This document shows, piece by piece, positions 1-11,804 of a stretch of DNA of 64,000 nt. The translations under genes and the position numbers were made by a program. The notes beneath the pieces are model-generated. The model was not told where the DNA came from. It worked only from the letters and a program-made list of their open reading frames with translations, and searched no databases. The stretch is from Fasciolopsis buskii (lineage: Eukaryota > Platyhelminthes > Trematoda > Plagiorchiida > Fasciolidae): the NCBI GenBank assembly GCA_008360955.1, contig LUCM01004876.1, positions 310,198 through 374,197 on the forward strand, in the 5' to 3' direction. Position 1 is the first letter of the stretch; each line of letters opens with the position of its first letter.

Positions 1-2357
1 CTGTGTTCCGTGTGTTGGCTGCAGCAGCATCTTATCTTTTCCCGCCTGTGTAGATCCACTCTCTGTTCCTCTTGGATATTCCCCTTGGACAATGTGACAT
101 GTTTACTGAAAAGATTTAGTATCAAATGCATCCCAGTAATTACTGTTTTTCAGTTTCTCCGCTTCCCGCCACGTTATCATGACATTTGCAATTTTAGCGC
201 TCAACAGCTCATAGAAACATGTAACTCTGGGGAAAGGTGGCTTGCTTTGCTGTTTAACACTGAACGATGATGGTGATAATGAGACGTTATATTATATGAT
301 GAAAATTCGCCTTATCTGATCAGTTAAGGACGTTGGTGTCATCACGTGGAGCATATAAATATTTTTTTGGATCTCTCTCCTTTGCTGTCTTAATGTGTTC
401 TGCTCGATATATTTTTGATTAATTTACCTTACCTTAGCTCGTTATTTGGGCGCGAAATGTTCCCATAAAGACATCTTTTAATATGTCAACTAGTGATCAC
501 CAATGTACCACCGCAATCACCCGCATGTGTGATGTGAAATTTTTGCCCTGCTAGCTGGCTTTCAGTTAGAATGCGTCAAACGCATGAGCATTCGGTGTTT
601 ATCGAATAAACTTATTGTAATGGTGGTGGCTTTGGTGTGCTCATAACCATTAGCCTGATCAAAACACAGCTGTGATGCCATCGTGCCGATTACGGCAATC
701 GATAATCTGAACGAAAAAGTCGCATGAAAAAGTCAATGAATAAGGATGGGCCAAATTGGCCAGCAAATCGATTTCGACTAACATATGAATGCATTGTCTG
801 TGCAACTTCGGTTTCCTCTATACAGCTAACGGAAATGGGAGATAGAACCAGTTGTCGATTGACTATTTGAATCCAAAGCGGTCGTCCCATCATTTCTTTT
901 CCTGCATTTTAAAATAGTTCACAAGATTTCCCCTTTAGTTGGTTCGCCCTTACTCCTGTTTATATATTGAGGTGCCTGTTCGAGCTGATTATAGCCTGCT
1001 GCTTCGTCTGTCCAGCCATCTATTCAGTCACTTGGCTACTGGAACCTGTTAATTATTCTGTCCCTTAGCCAGTCAGTCCATGCGGCATTCAGGTCGGATT
1101 TCCATGTCGTCTTCCGGTCAGCCAACCTTGCTGACAGAAGTCACCCTAACTAGCATAGCTAATCAGTCGGTGTTAGTTGAACGCGGTGACTGGCAATTGG
1201 AATAGTAATTGTCCTGTTCCTTATTTGTCATTATAATAAAGCCGCTCGTTTGGTCTGTTTGTTTTGTTTCGGTATCTCCGTTGCCAATCCCATGACATTT
1301 ACGCATCTAGTTTTTCACCCTGGGTTCATATAAATTTTCACAAACCACGCCACTCAGTGTGAACCCACCTCAGACATCCATGCTCCGCGTACCAGTTAGA
1401 GGTCAGCTAAACAAGGACAATTAATGCAGTCGTTTCGACTACGACACGTGATATGACATACGGCCTGCTGTCAGACGGAGTGTAAATACGACAGCTTGCC
1501 ACACCCTGTCCATTAAACGTACAGGTCAAGGTTTGTCCAAATAGTCATCGCTTCCGAAATTTTAGTCATGTGAAGTCAATGTATATGACAATATGACTGC
1601 TGATACGTGGCCGCACATTAAGCTATGCGGTCATGTGCATGTCTGCCCTTGAACGGTCAACGAGAAAGAGCAATAGAATCCAATTTTTGGGTTCACTATG
1701 ATTTGCTTATTTCGTCAGCTCCGGTTCCGGGGTCCTCAATTCATACGCATTTCGAAGCGTTATCGGTCTTCCCATGAAGACCGATACAGTTCACTAATGC
1801 TCCTTTCAGTATACACCACTGAAAACACAAATTCAGTGAAGGTAGCTACTGAATAATTAAAGGCACGAGAGTACTAAAAGCTTGTTTTCGGTAACTTCAT
1901 CTTTCGGCCGATACGGTTAGACAAGTACGTTGTTCTGAGTTTTCGTTTATTTTACAATTAAATAAGCTAGGTTGAGTGATATGAGCTTATTTTAACCAAA
2001 CTGGGCTTGGGAATGAGTCTGCTCTTTTCCGATTCTGAAAAGCAACACAGGACTTGAGTATTCTTAATTTGTGCCAATCGCAGTGATTTCCATCTACCCA
2101 ATCAGACTACTGTCAAATTTTGTGACCTAACAGATAGTTTTTGAACGAGCTGTTATTTCCAGACGTGGATGACGAAACTTTCCTGGTGTCTTTGAGGGCC
2201 TCAGTAAGTCAGTTTGACGACGCGATTATCAAACTGAAGTTCCGAGTCCACAAATTGCACCGGGATAACACTGGCGATTGCATTCGTTGTTCCAGAGTCT
2301 AACCAGGTGGAATCGATTTCGTGGATTCTTTTGCAAATTCGCTTTGTCGTGCAACAA
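1..2357. other. Intergenic sequence, no gene recognised
   Basis: I see only short chance open frames (under 90 codons) with no family motif, no SINE head and no retroelement block. The sequence ends at a TA-rich microsatellite. Confidence 0.6.
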
Positions 2358-2365
2358 ATATATAC

Positions 2366-2398
<33 letters not shown>

Positions 2399-2405
2399 CA
2401 TATAT
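2358..2405. repeat. (TA)n microsatellite
   Basis: Alternating TA/TATA(C) tract of about 48 bp, directly abutting a truncated SINE tail. SINE or retroelement 3' ends are often associated with such simple tracts. Confidence 0.85.
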
Positions 2406-2474
2406 GGCCGCAGCCCCCTTCCTGAAAAAGGATGTGCATTGTTATTTCATTAATAAAGAGAGCAAAAGATAAAA
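2406..2474 (+). mobile_element. SINE 3' fragment (tail only)
   Basis: Matches the body and tail of the tRNA-derived SINE seen complete at 4263 and 41831: GGCCGC-rich block, CTTCCTGAAAA, then TTATTTCATTAATAAAG and an A-rich AAAAGATAAAA end. The tRNA-like head is absent, so this is a 5'-truncated copy on the plus strand. The tail contains AATAAA. Confidence 0.75.
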
Positions 2475-2489
2475 GATATATATCTATAT

Positions 2490-2757
2490 AGCTAAGTGTG
2501 AGCAAAAAAGGAAGGCTTTGTCGTGGAAGAAGTTGCGACAGCTTATCTTTGAGTTTCACGGAGACTAGTGGCCGACTAGTGAATGGTGCACTCGCAAAAT
2601 TTGCTAGATGTGTGTCTTTTCTAACCATCCTTTTAGAAGTTGGTACGCTGAATCGCATATGGAGAACAGCCTTATGAGTAGTACTGTTCTTTTTGTGATG
2701 TATGGCGGACGATCCTGAGGCTTCTGTGGCTGTTTTTATAGAGGTCACGTTCAAAAT
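2490..2757 (-). pseudogene. Possible Penelope-like element linker fragment
   Basis: The minus-strand frame is open and reads FTSRPLVSVKLKDKLSQLLP near 2520-2585. This resembles the segment between the reverse transcriptase and the GIY-YIG domain of Penelope-like elements, where a pattern like FTxxPLxxxxKDKLP precedes the Cys-rich endonuclease start. No GIY-YIG block follows; the frame runs into the SINE tail and the TA microsatellite. The resemblance is short, so the call is tentative. Confidence 0.3.
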
Positions 2758-3243
2758 AATTATTTTATAGTTCCTATTTCACACAGGATTTTATCCTTGT
2801 AACAAAATTGTCCAGTCGGCTTACCTGCGAGGCGTATGTGGAACACTAAAAGCGCTTTAATAATTCAAGTGTAACCAAAAGACAGAGACGTTACGGGGAA
2901 CAAGCATATTCTGTTGCTTCCGAGTTCTCATCCCCGTAAGTGCGGAAACGTGAATCTTGAGAGACAAATCTAAACTTAATAACGCCTTTTCACAAGAGCG
3001 CTGTTCTCCCGGTGAACGTTCAATCCATTCTCATGAACACAATATTATGAAAATGACTTTGGTCCAGCCAAGAAAACCTATCAAGAGCGACCAGCTTTGT
3101 GGAGTAATAGCATTTTTAGGGTTTGCATCCTAGGGTTCGTACATAATGAGAAATTTATCGACTTGTAGAATAAACTCTTTCGGTTGGTCCTCTTAGGTTC
3201 ATCATGGTAGGTCATGCTTCTTCCAAAAGTGTCAGATTACTGC

Positions 3244-3483
3244 TCATTTACCACGGAAGTTTGCGATAAAACAAGCCAAGTGATTCAACCTTTTCGTAGG
3301 CTTGTTCACCTTAATAATGCAGGTAATAACCATTGTAGCACCTCCATAAATTCTCCATTCCATTGTTTCCAGCAGATCATTGTCAGTTTCGCTGTCATCT
3401 GTTATTCCACTAGCTTCCGTGTTGTTTTCAGTTATAGACCGGCTGTTTTCATGCATCACGTGGTTGGCTGAATGGTTGATCAA
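3244..3483 (-). other. Unrecognised open frame, 79 codons
   Basis: The protein is acidic and Ser/Thr/Asn-rich in the middle (TEASGITDDSETDNDLLE) and hydrophobic near the end. No family motif is seen. It lies just downstream, on the same strand, of a 128-codon open frame (3547-3933), separated by a stop-containing stretch. The pair could be exons of an unknown gene, an eroded mobile element, or chance. Confidence 0.2.
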
Positions 3484-3546
3484 GTAGTGCAGGTTGTCTA
3501 GCGATGTTCATTCAGCAATTGTCTTTGCCAGTAATAATTCAAAATT

Positions 3547-3933
3547 TCAGTAATCCTCGGTTCGTGGTTCACCTACTTCCTTGCTCTGGTTGGTCAAGTA
3601 AGCAAGGAAATGTGCATAAATTTGAATACTATCACTAACCCCGCTTACAGAAGTCTGTCCTACCAAGAAGAGGCTGGTTTCCAAGGGGGAATAATCAAAA
3701 GAACGTCGGTTAGCTGCTTTTGACTTGGACATGGCTGAAAGAAATCCACTCCAGAGTGGGGCCACTGTAAAATTTCGTAAATAAGAAGCCATTGGAATGG
3801 AACAGCTACCGGAAAACACGTTTCTTCTTTCTTCCTGATACTGGTTATCCATCTGGACCAGTGATTGTATCTTAGCTGTCCAAACATTTGGGACCTGAAT
3901 GCCAGATCGAGAGATCCGAACCATCCGCCTCAA
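3547..3933 (-). other. Unrecognised open frame, 128 codons
   Basis: One of the longer minus-strand frames outside the RasGRF gene. It has no signal peptide, no clear membrane segment and no motif I recognise. The frame stays open a little above the first start codon. Its closest same-strand neighbour is the 79-codon frame at 3244-3483. It may be an exon or an old element relic; function unknown. Confidence 0.22.
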
Positions 3934-4262
3934 GTATTCAAAATTTGGGAGCCGAACTCGTTCATATGCAGCTTCTTTCTCTTAGTCAACCAAGAGCAAC
4001 ACACTGGAACGAGTACTTTCATTGAATATTCACCTAAGACAACAAGTTTAATTGAGATGGGTTTCAAATTCGACTGATGTCGTATTGCGAATTTGATAAT
4101 CGGAGGATGCGATGAGCGTAAATGACCACGTACTGCATATAGTTTTACTGAATCCATAATGAACTATACCTAGGATTCCAGATAATGCTATGGCGTTTGT
4201 GTTGGTCGTTGATGACTATTTTTTTGCTGTTAGTTGCTTTTAGTCCAGGTCTGTTCGCATCA

Positions 4263-4446
4263 GGGCGGTGGCCAGGCGGATAGGGTAGGGGCGTTTGGAC
4301 GAGGAAGTCGTGGGTTCGAATCCTCTCACCGCCGGTCAACTTCCCCACTTGTCAGCCCTTTGCTGGCCGCGGCTCCCCTCCTGAAAATTGATGTACATTG
4401 TTATTTCATTAACAAAGGAAGTAGAAAGGTAAAAGATAAAAAAGTT
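4263..4446 (+). mobile_element. tRNA-derived SINE, near full length
   Basis: The head has an A-box-like TGGCCAGGCGGATAGGG and a B box GGTTCGAATCC, as in a tRNA gene promoter. The body has AACTTCCCCACTTG, GCCCTTTGCTGGCCGCGGCTC and CTCCTGAAAATTG, and the tail is A-rich (GTAAAAGATAAAAAAG). It is a pol III-type SINE, not a working tRNA, because there is no cloverleaf 3' half or 3' end. The tail reads AACAAAG rather than AATAAAG. Confidence 0.88.
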
Positions 4447-4670
4447 TAGCGTTCTTAATGAATATCACCTCCACCTGAGCAACTTCAACTGCCTAGCTGA
4501 GAGTGAGAATCGGCTGGCTACATTATATTAATTGAGTTTCCTTTGTAAAACTGTGCCCATTAGCAGTAAGGATGCGAAGCTTTAAAGTTAAAACGTAAAT
4601 ATGTCCAAGTTTCATCAGGATTTGAGAAAATGCGCTGTTCGTAGTTCAAATCCAAGAAGAAACTTTTTAA

Positions 4671-4700
4671 TATACACATATATATATATGCACATATATA
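4671..4700. repeat. Short TA/CA-rich microsatellite
   Basis: Interrupted (TA)n and CATATA tract of about 30 bp. Confidence 0.6.
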
Positions 4701-4869
4701 CTGACTTGAAGCGAAACACGGTATCAAGGCAGCAACAGTTAAACAAATTATACAAAAATCGGATACAGGAGGAGGAGACGAAAAGTAAGAAAATAAAATA
4801 TTTACACCACGCCTATTTTGGAAGTTGATTGCCTACAGCGAAAAGTCTACAAAAACCAAACTTGGAGTG

Positions 4870-5570
4870 ACTAATATGCGAAATTCAACAGTTGCGTTAG
4901 CATCCAACAGAAGGGAAACCTATTAAAATGCTTGGCCTTCAGAATGAGGGAAATTCGCTCGGCCGAAACGTTGGATAATGAACTCATTAGAGACTCCTTG
5001 CGGGAGAAATGTTATCCGGATCAATTTATTGAAGAGAATATAATCGAGAAAATCCCAGAAACTCTCACGAAAAGTGTAAAAATGTCTCAATCATCAGTTT
5101 GCCGCTTAAAGAAGACAAAGTTAACGAAAATTTAAGCCAATTTTTGAATGCGACAAAACGTTTAGTGCTGCCACATTTTGTTGCGTTTTCCGTGGTTTTC
5201 CTCTAATCCTGGTTCAAAACAAGAGTAGTTTTCCAGTGTGGACCTAATCAATGGTTATTTGCTCGTTTAGATGCGTTTGTGAGGCATTTTATCTCGTTCT
5301 ACCTGCACGACAGCAATTTATCCGGATTAACGAGTATTATCCAAACTGGGTATGTCGCGGATATACCGGATCGATAAACGATGCTATTTTAGTGCACCTA
5401 ATTGGTGCAGAGTACATAGTTGATATGGACAAGGTAATCAGGGTTGTCTATCGTGGCCCTCTTAACAAAAGCCATTCAGCTACGCACAGTACTGACTGCT
5501 GAAGGTATAGGGATCCGGAAGCTAACCTCCTACCTCCTACCCCTCGGTCCGAACACTTCAACTGCCATAG
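4870..5570 (+). pseudogene. Penelope-like element remnant with GIY-YIG endonuclease
   Basis: Frames on the plus strand, broken by frameshifts and stops, follow Penelope-like element order. First comes the post-RT segment with LREKCYPDQFIEEN (the conserved NGYPxxFI position) near 4990-5040. Then a stop-ridden linker. Then the GIY-YIG region: CEAFYLVLPARQQFIRINE near 5278-5335, PNWVCRGYTGSINDAILVHL to about 5400, and LRTVLTAEGIGIRKL near 5475-5520. In flukes these correspond to a YIGRTTRxLxxRIxEHxPAWLxKG...SILAHL pattern. The catalytic Tyr/Gly surroundings are altered and the RT core is absent, so this is a dead 3' fragment. Confidence 0.6.
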
Positions 5571-7005
5571 CCCACAAGATCGAATCTGTCCGTCATTTAG
5601 TCAACTACAGGCTGAGTGAACCAATCGCATGCCAATAGCAATTTGACTGATGAATCTACATCTTTGATTGGTGTTATTCAGACTTAGGTGCATGATTTGC
5701 TTTCATATTTTCCCTAAGGCAAGTTGTACCTAGAGACTATGATGAATCATTTGGGAATTCACACTAAATTTCCGAATACTGCAAACCATACCCATGTAAT
5801 CTGTAAACTGGTGTTCTGCGTGCTGATGCGGCCATCTTCCGGACACCTTGTGATTTTTTGTTGTTTTTGGTGTTGGGTTTTAAGAAAAACAAGTTCTACA
5901 GACTGGTTATGCAATATTTGACACACTGACTGCGATTCTGAAGCACGTCTCTCACCCAAGCTAACCAGCGAAAGTCTTCATCTCTTCGGTTCTAACCAGG
6001 AAAGCTAGAGGCATCAACTGATGGTAAAACCCAAGTTAATTTCTTCATGCTCTTTCGCCAAATTAGAGAAAAGACCACTGCAATTTCTTTTCCAACATTT
6101 TCCAGCGCCTGTAAACAAGATGTAAAAGGGCAGGTGAGCATGCATAAGCCAAATTTATTCAGCCAACTGAAGACGACGGAGGGCGATTGTCTCAATCAGA
6201 AGAAGGCTGTCGCCAATCAACCATCAACGATGCGCTTCGTCATTGGTCACCCGATACTCCCACCAGACACGAGCACTGCTTTGGAGATATCGGTTGTCGG
6301 ATACAGATAGTCACCGAAAATACTGAATGCGAAGAGGCCAAGAATCGCAACCGCAGAGCAGAATATGACGAACTGTGGCATTATGCTCGCTTTCCTTGGG
6401 AAAAGCCGGAAGTCATGATGGTATCACAGGTATCGCAGATTCACAAAAGTTGATCTGGCTGGCTTAATTCGTGATTTTGTCGCCTCCTTAACTCCTTCAC
6501 CAGTTGTGATCAAAAGTCTCTGGGTACTTAGAACCACTCATTATCTTAAACAATCACGACTAAGAATGAGTGCTCTCACGGACACCTGCCATTCTTAAAG
6601 AAGTACCTTGCACCTTGAAGGTGTAGAGCACATACCTCATTACCTCAATCGGCAAGCTGTCCGACGCGTGCTGAACTGCCTGTTCACTGTTGCTCAGGAA
6701 GACGGAATCAGTGGTATATTCTCAGTCAAAAATCCTGTTCCCCGAAAGGAGTTTAATTCCACCATTCAAAAGACCAGATAAAGCTTTCTGTAAAACATAT
6801 ATGGTTATTTTGAAGAGAAACAAAGGTACAGAGCAGACTTATCACACTGCATTGCACACGCCCAGGGGTGGTTAAAGTTACCTATAATCTCTAACGTGAC
6901 GACATAACTCTTTCACGAATGATATTTACATCTCATGTGATCTATTCATCAGGAAGCATTGCCATAGTAAAGACCTGTGGACGGAACAGAAGGTTGCCCT
7001 AATGA
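5571..7005. other. Intergenic sequence, nothing identified
   Basis: Two overlapping plus-strand frames of under 90 codons at 6047-6453 have no motif I recognise. No SINE head and no retroelement block is seen. The downstream border is the truncated end of the minus-strand LINE. Confidence 0.5.
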
Positions 7006-8690
7006 CTAAAACATAATGGTCGCTGGCCTTTGAAAGGTAAGATTGGGCTCTGACAGCTGCCGGAGGGTGAAAACTTGTTGACGCATCCACAGCCGCCACG
7101 AAACCCAGCCTGCTTCTCGGAAGTTTGCCATGAACTTGTCACCCCAGTCACTGGGCGATCCTTTCTTGAGGGTGGGGATAACAGTCGATCTCTCCATGGG
7201 ACTTCTTCGGAATACTAGACCCTTGAAAGGTGAGCATGCGCTTCCCACGTCGGTTCCATTCCTCTACCTTTAAGTACATATGAAGAGAAGTCGTCGGAGT
7301 CCGACGCTTTAAAACCTTCTAAAGCTTGGATTCCCTTGCAGGTCTTTACTTTACAAGAAGAATCTGTTGAAACAGACAAGGAGATAAACATTGGGAAAGG
7401 GTGAATCAATGCTTTAAAGTTCTTCACTAAGCATGCAGGAAGTCCTTGTTGAGTATGTATGAGAGAAGCTTTGGACTTTCAGACCGTTTTGGCCACTCCC
7501 AACTCTTTCCTGTCGGTGGCCCAGGCAAGGTGAAACAGCCTATAAGAATTACTACTAGCGACCGCTCGTCGAAACCATCAGATCCCGCGGTTCCTAATTG
7601 AGCTTGTGTCTGGTGATAGACTGTGCTTCAGTAGACGCACTACAGGTCTGAATGGACTGAATTACGTCAAGAAGGTGAAGAAATTTAGTGAAAGTGCAGG
7701 ATTTCACATCATGTCCGGTCGAGCCACGACTCACTAAGCCAACGGAACACAAGACACTCTTGGCAAGCTACCAGTGCTCACTGACATTATTTGTCTGGTT
7801 AATTCTAGCATTTCAACCAACTCGCACGGGAACATTTGACGAGCAGTTCCGGCTAGGGAGCTTGTCGCAGTCTTTCGGATGCGCCCACCGAAGAACATGG
7901 ATATCTTGGTACAGATTAATGTGCAGTTGGAGTCTAGTGAAGTGCTCTAGTACTACCGACGATCTTGTAAACAGTCCCACCGTTGTTACCTGATAACAAT
8001 ATGTTCAATATCGATTCATGGTTGACTCGAAGAAGAGGGATGCCAGGTGGCGTGCCGACGATATGGATGTCTAAATTACGTACTAGCGAAAAACAGTCGA
8101 AGGCACGAGCACAGAGCCAGCAGCTGTTCCAGTTCTCTAGACGACAAAATCGAGAACCTAAATAAACCTCTTTCGAGAACAGTCGAACTGTTCGGGAATT
8201 CATAACTCCTGCCAAAATCACGATGTCACCCCGCCTTGTAATGCAGCTTTTGGTCTAACATGCCGTTGATTACATCTTGGTTACAATTTGTAGACGCATA
8301 CGATGAAATGACAAGCGCGTGGCGTCTATCAGAGAGACCATCGTTTAGTTTACATAGATCTTTAAGTATCATCATATATAGTCGGATGCTGAGTGGGATC
8401 CCGTCAAGCAGTTTAGCCGGGCCCATATCAACATCATCATGCCTAGAAGCCATGGCCTCAGTTTCCCCAGACAGGGATAGATGAAATTCTACCGAAGGAT
8501 TGGGTGGGAATTTCAGCCGAATAACTGCGCGGGTGCCGCGAACGCTAGTCTCTTGGATACAAAATCCATCAGTAACTAGGATCATCAGAGTAGGGCCTAA
8601 AGATGCCAGCTGACTTGTATGCATCACTGTTTGTACATTAAATTTGGCTAGTTTGAAGAGGCGTCAAGGGAGAAGATGAGCATCAGTCGG
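7006..8690 (-). mobile_element. Degenerate CR1/jockey-like LINE (EN + partial RT)
   Basis: Read on the minus strand from high to low coordinates. An apurinic-type endonuclease start NVQTVMHTSQLASL with CIQETSVRGT (the QE metal-binding motif) lies near 8545-8640. LLDGIPLSIRL and VISSYASTNCNQD lie near 8280-8450, and VILAGVMNSRTVRL (the GDMNAQVG position) near 8180-8220. Reverse transcriptase blocks follow: KASDSDDFSSYVLKG near 7265-7310 (KSPGPD position), WERSTVIPTLKKGSPSDWGD-type sequence near 7150-7205, then FTLRQLSEPNLTFQRP near 7015-7065. The element has frameshifts, altered key residues (D to V in GDMN) and stops after the FQRP block. It is non-functional. Confidence 0.75.
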
Positions 8691-10428
8691 TGGAAGCAGA
8701 TTCGGTGAGATTAGGATGATAGCTGAAGGAGAACGGGATAGAACAGGGATGACAATTCTTCAAGTGGCACTGGCAGTAGCACGGGAGACTGAAGCGCCCA
8801 ATGAATGTGCAAAAACTGGGTGACAAGGGGAGTCACATCAGTCGTTAGAAAAAAGCTGCGATGGAAAATCACCTTCGTAGATGGGTGAGGAGTAAAAAAT
8901 ATTCGTTATTAGTCCTGGAGGGTTAGTATTTGAATATACTGTGGGCTGCTGCAATACTAGAACGCCTGGTACAAAGTGGAGCCCTGTATTCGAGGAGGAG
9001 GCATCTCTAGCCTTTGTACCACAAGTGCGATCAGTAAGGTCGCAAGATTATTTCTTATAACCCAGTCCTCGAAAATCTTACTGGGTCAGCGGAACACAAC
9101 AAACACAAATAGTATCATTTTACTGGGGGGGGGGCATACTCACCAGGCCACAGTGCCACCAGTAGACACCTTCGGTACTACTTAGGGAGAGCTATTGCCA
9201 AGTAAAAACCCACCACGTACTTGGCGCTCCGATTGGCTGTCTGCGAGCGCTTGATCAGTTAGCTTGGACCCATCTAACTCACGGCCAAGTGAATTGTGGA
9301 TGTTCCCTCATCTACAACACAGGGACTCCGCGGTAGCATGCAATCCTGCCCCAGATCCCTGGCTGGACTCAAACTGTCGGATGCTGATAGATGAAATTAG
9401 CTGATTATCATCACCCGTTGTTAGGGTAACCAGGAGTTGCTATGCCTTTCTGATTATCCGTAGGACAGTCAACCCGGTAAGGTTAGAAGAAAGCCCAATT
9501 GTCTTTCTTCGTTTGGAATATGCAACCCGACTTTGTGACATGATAGCAGCAGTTTGTATTAGCTGCTTTATGTGATGGATGCTACGTAACCAGTCGATCC
9601 TAATAAAAGCGAATGTTGCTTATTCAAACCGAGGAATTTCACACCAAATTCAACAATCTCCCTGAATGCTCCCCAGAACACTCGATTTCTCTTCTACCAG
9701 AGATAACTGAAATGATTCAGCTAATCTTAAAGGCATCGAGAAATCTGTAACATAAATTAAAAGTCGTCATCTACCAGATAACAGCCTTTCGTGAACTCAT
9801 AAACTGTGTGGTAAAGTTCGATCACAAATTGGCATGAGTTGTTGCAGACGTCAGCATTGCACGATTGTGCACTGGAGATGTTCAGTCCTACTCGAAACTT
9901 GGACAGCCAAAACTTCTCTAGGAATCCGTGAAAAGAATCTCATGTTCATTCTATATCTAGCCATTTGGAACACTTGCACCAGTTATCGATAATTTTATGT
10001 CTTTGAGTCAGAAGTCAGTTCGAAAATTATTGTGTGACTGAAATGGACCATGCGACACGATCGATTCGAGCGGCTTAACCAATGGTAACTTGGTTTGTTC
10101 TTTCGTTACACAAATGAATGTCCCTTGAAGATACTAGGGAATATGTGAAAACTTTGTTTCTTTTTATTTTATTGATTTGCTATTCTTTTTAATATAAAGT
10201 TGATCAAGTACCTGAACCTACGGAAGGAGTTTACGATCACCTGGAGGTTGCTCAGTAGGGAAAGTGAGTAGTAGAAACTGGTACGGCTGCTTACCGGATT
10301 TGAGAGACACAAAGTCGGGGTCGTGTGGTTCAAAAGTATATTTTTTCTCTTTCATTGGACAGGAGAAAGATTACATGCATATCTGTGCGTGTGGGCCTAC
10401 ATACACGCGTACTTAAGAACAAATGGAT
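8691..10428. other. Intergenic sequence with a G tract, nothing else identified
   Basis: A run of nine to ten G occurs near 9124-9134. The part just above 8690 may hold a decayed 5' end of the minus-strand LINE, but I cannot recognise it. AATAAA-type signals on the minus strand (TTTATT at about 10163 and 10168) are candidates for distal polyadenylation only. Confidence 0.4.
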
Positions 10429-10570
10429 AGACAAACGAACTGATAGACGTGTGGACTGACGAACAGATGGATGGACGGGCAAACAATCAGGTAGACAAAC
10501 AGACAAACAGACAGACAGACAGACAGCAGACAGGCAGACAGACAGACAGACAGACAGATAGACGAATAAG
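10429..10570. repeat. (ACAG)n tetranucleotide repeat with degenerate flank
   Basis: A near-perfect AGAC/ACAG array at about 10498-10562, preceded by a decayed stretch of ACAAACAG, AGATGG and GACG units from about 10429. It makes long artefactual open frames rich in Cys/Leu/Ser/Val in several frames. Confidence 0.9.
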
Positions 10571-10715
10571 TAAACATAGAGCAAAGTGAGATAGGTACAG
10601 ATGAATAGCAAAAATAGAAAAAATCAGAACTTCGCACATAGTTGAAATGTCTTCAAATGCAGGTAGTAGGCGAAGTAAATTTGTAGGAAGTGTGATGTGG
10701 AATATCATTATTAAT

Positions 10716-10721
10716 TTTATT
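10716..10721 (-). terminator. Candidate poly(A) signal of RasGRF
   Basis: AATAAA on the minus strand, the nearest I see downstream of the RasGRF stop at 11661. It would give a 3' UTR of about 0.9 kb that includes the (GTT)n tract. The hexamer alone is weak evidence. Confidence 0.2.
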
Positions 10722-10860
10722 GTTATTGTTGTTATTCGTAAATGTGATGAATGAAGGAAAAAGATAATCACGCTATCGGTGTTGGCGAACACCGAAACAT
10801 CAATTTCGTATGGAGGGCGCTTCTTTTGACCAACTGATGCATACTCATGACTGCATATGT

Positions 10861-10898
10861 GCCTGTGTGTGCCTGTGTGTGTGTGTGTAGGTGTGCGT
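10861..10898. repeat. (TG)n microsatellite
   Basis: Interrupted GTGTGT tract of about 38 bp. Confidence 0.8.
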
Positions 10899-11048
10899 AG
10901 ATGTGAGATCACTAGATCAACAAGTTAATCAGTCCACAGACTAGGAGGTAGACAATAGTACTGTGCACGAGCTGACTGCACACAGAGCTCACTGAGGTCT
11001 GAGACGGTGACCAAATAGATGGAATGATAAAACTCAAGATAAGAACCT

Positions 11049-11075
11049 GTTGTTGTTGTTGTTGTTGTTGTTGCT
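11049..11075. repeat. (GTT)n trinucleotide repeat
   Basis: About nine GTT units. On the minus strand this reads CAA repeats in the probable RasGRF 3' UTR. Confidence 0.85.
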
Positions 11076-11660
11076 GTCGTTCGTATTTGTGCTTAACAGA
11101 ACATGTGAACAACAGAAGAAATGCCGAGCGGCGTGCGGTCTTCAGAACATGACGTAATCTCTTCACGAAGTCAATACTTGTAAAGAAAATGATAAATGGG
11201 AATGACAACGCTTTGGGCAAGATTGCTTGGCGCGTATTGGAATGCTGTGATAGTGTTTAAAAACAACGACACTGGACAGTACGGAGCATTCTCAAGAGTG
11301 TTGGAATTAAGTATTTTTATCTGTAGAGTCTTAGGATAAATGGTGATACTGCATCATGACATGAAGAATGTGCGTCCGTTGCAATTCGAACAGAAATGCT
11401 GATCTGGCCTGCTAGAATACCTGGGGATTTTCGGAACTGGATTTGGCTTGCGTACGCAGACTGGGAACACGTTGATGACTTGCAAAAACTACTCATTGTA
11501 AGTACAAAATCATCCACGAACACATGCATATGCACTTTTCCTAGTTCCCATTTCCCAACACGGTAACGAGTTGGGTGCAGGGACAAATGCCTCGAAAGCA
11601 CTCGATCGATGTAGATCCACACTTACGCAATCACATCGATGACTTGATCGCATCATGGGA

Positions 11661-11804
11661 TCAGTTTGTTCCACTAGAAGGTTGACGATTGATTGATTGT
11701 CTCGGTTCAATGGTCAGTGAGGCTTGATACGTTTGTTCTTCGTCCAGCAGCCGGGTTGGATCCAACAAATAGTCGGTGACCTTGGTGGGGTTAACAGAGG
11801 TGGA
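11661..11804 (-). CDS. RASGRF: RasGRF exon 16: RasGEF C-terminus and stop
   Basis: The acceptor is ATGCAG before TCCACC. The exon encodes 47 residues and [23 protein letters not shown] followed by ASLTIEP aligns with the end of the RasGRF catalytic domain (KVTQYLLD...SLRIEP). After it comes a short non-conserved tail, [13 protein letters not shown]. The incoming phase is 0, matching exon 15. Confidence 0.9.
   Translation of the reverse strand, partial: STSVNPTKVTDYLLDPTRLLDEEQTYQASLTIEPRQSINRQPSSGTN

Noticed and set aside
4263..4335. tRNA gene at the SINE head (also at 12423, 15079, 41831, 54920)
   Set aside because: A and B boxes are present, but there is no complete cloverleaf 3' half; the sequence continues into a shared SINE body and A-rich tail.
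10330..10912. Long Cys/Leu/Ser-rich minus-strand frames
   Set aside because: They are translations of the (ACAG)n repeat and its decayed flank.
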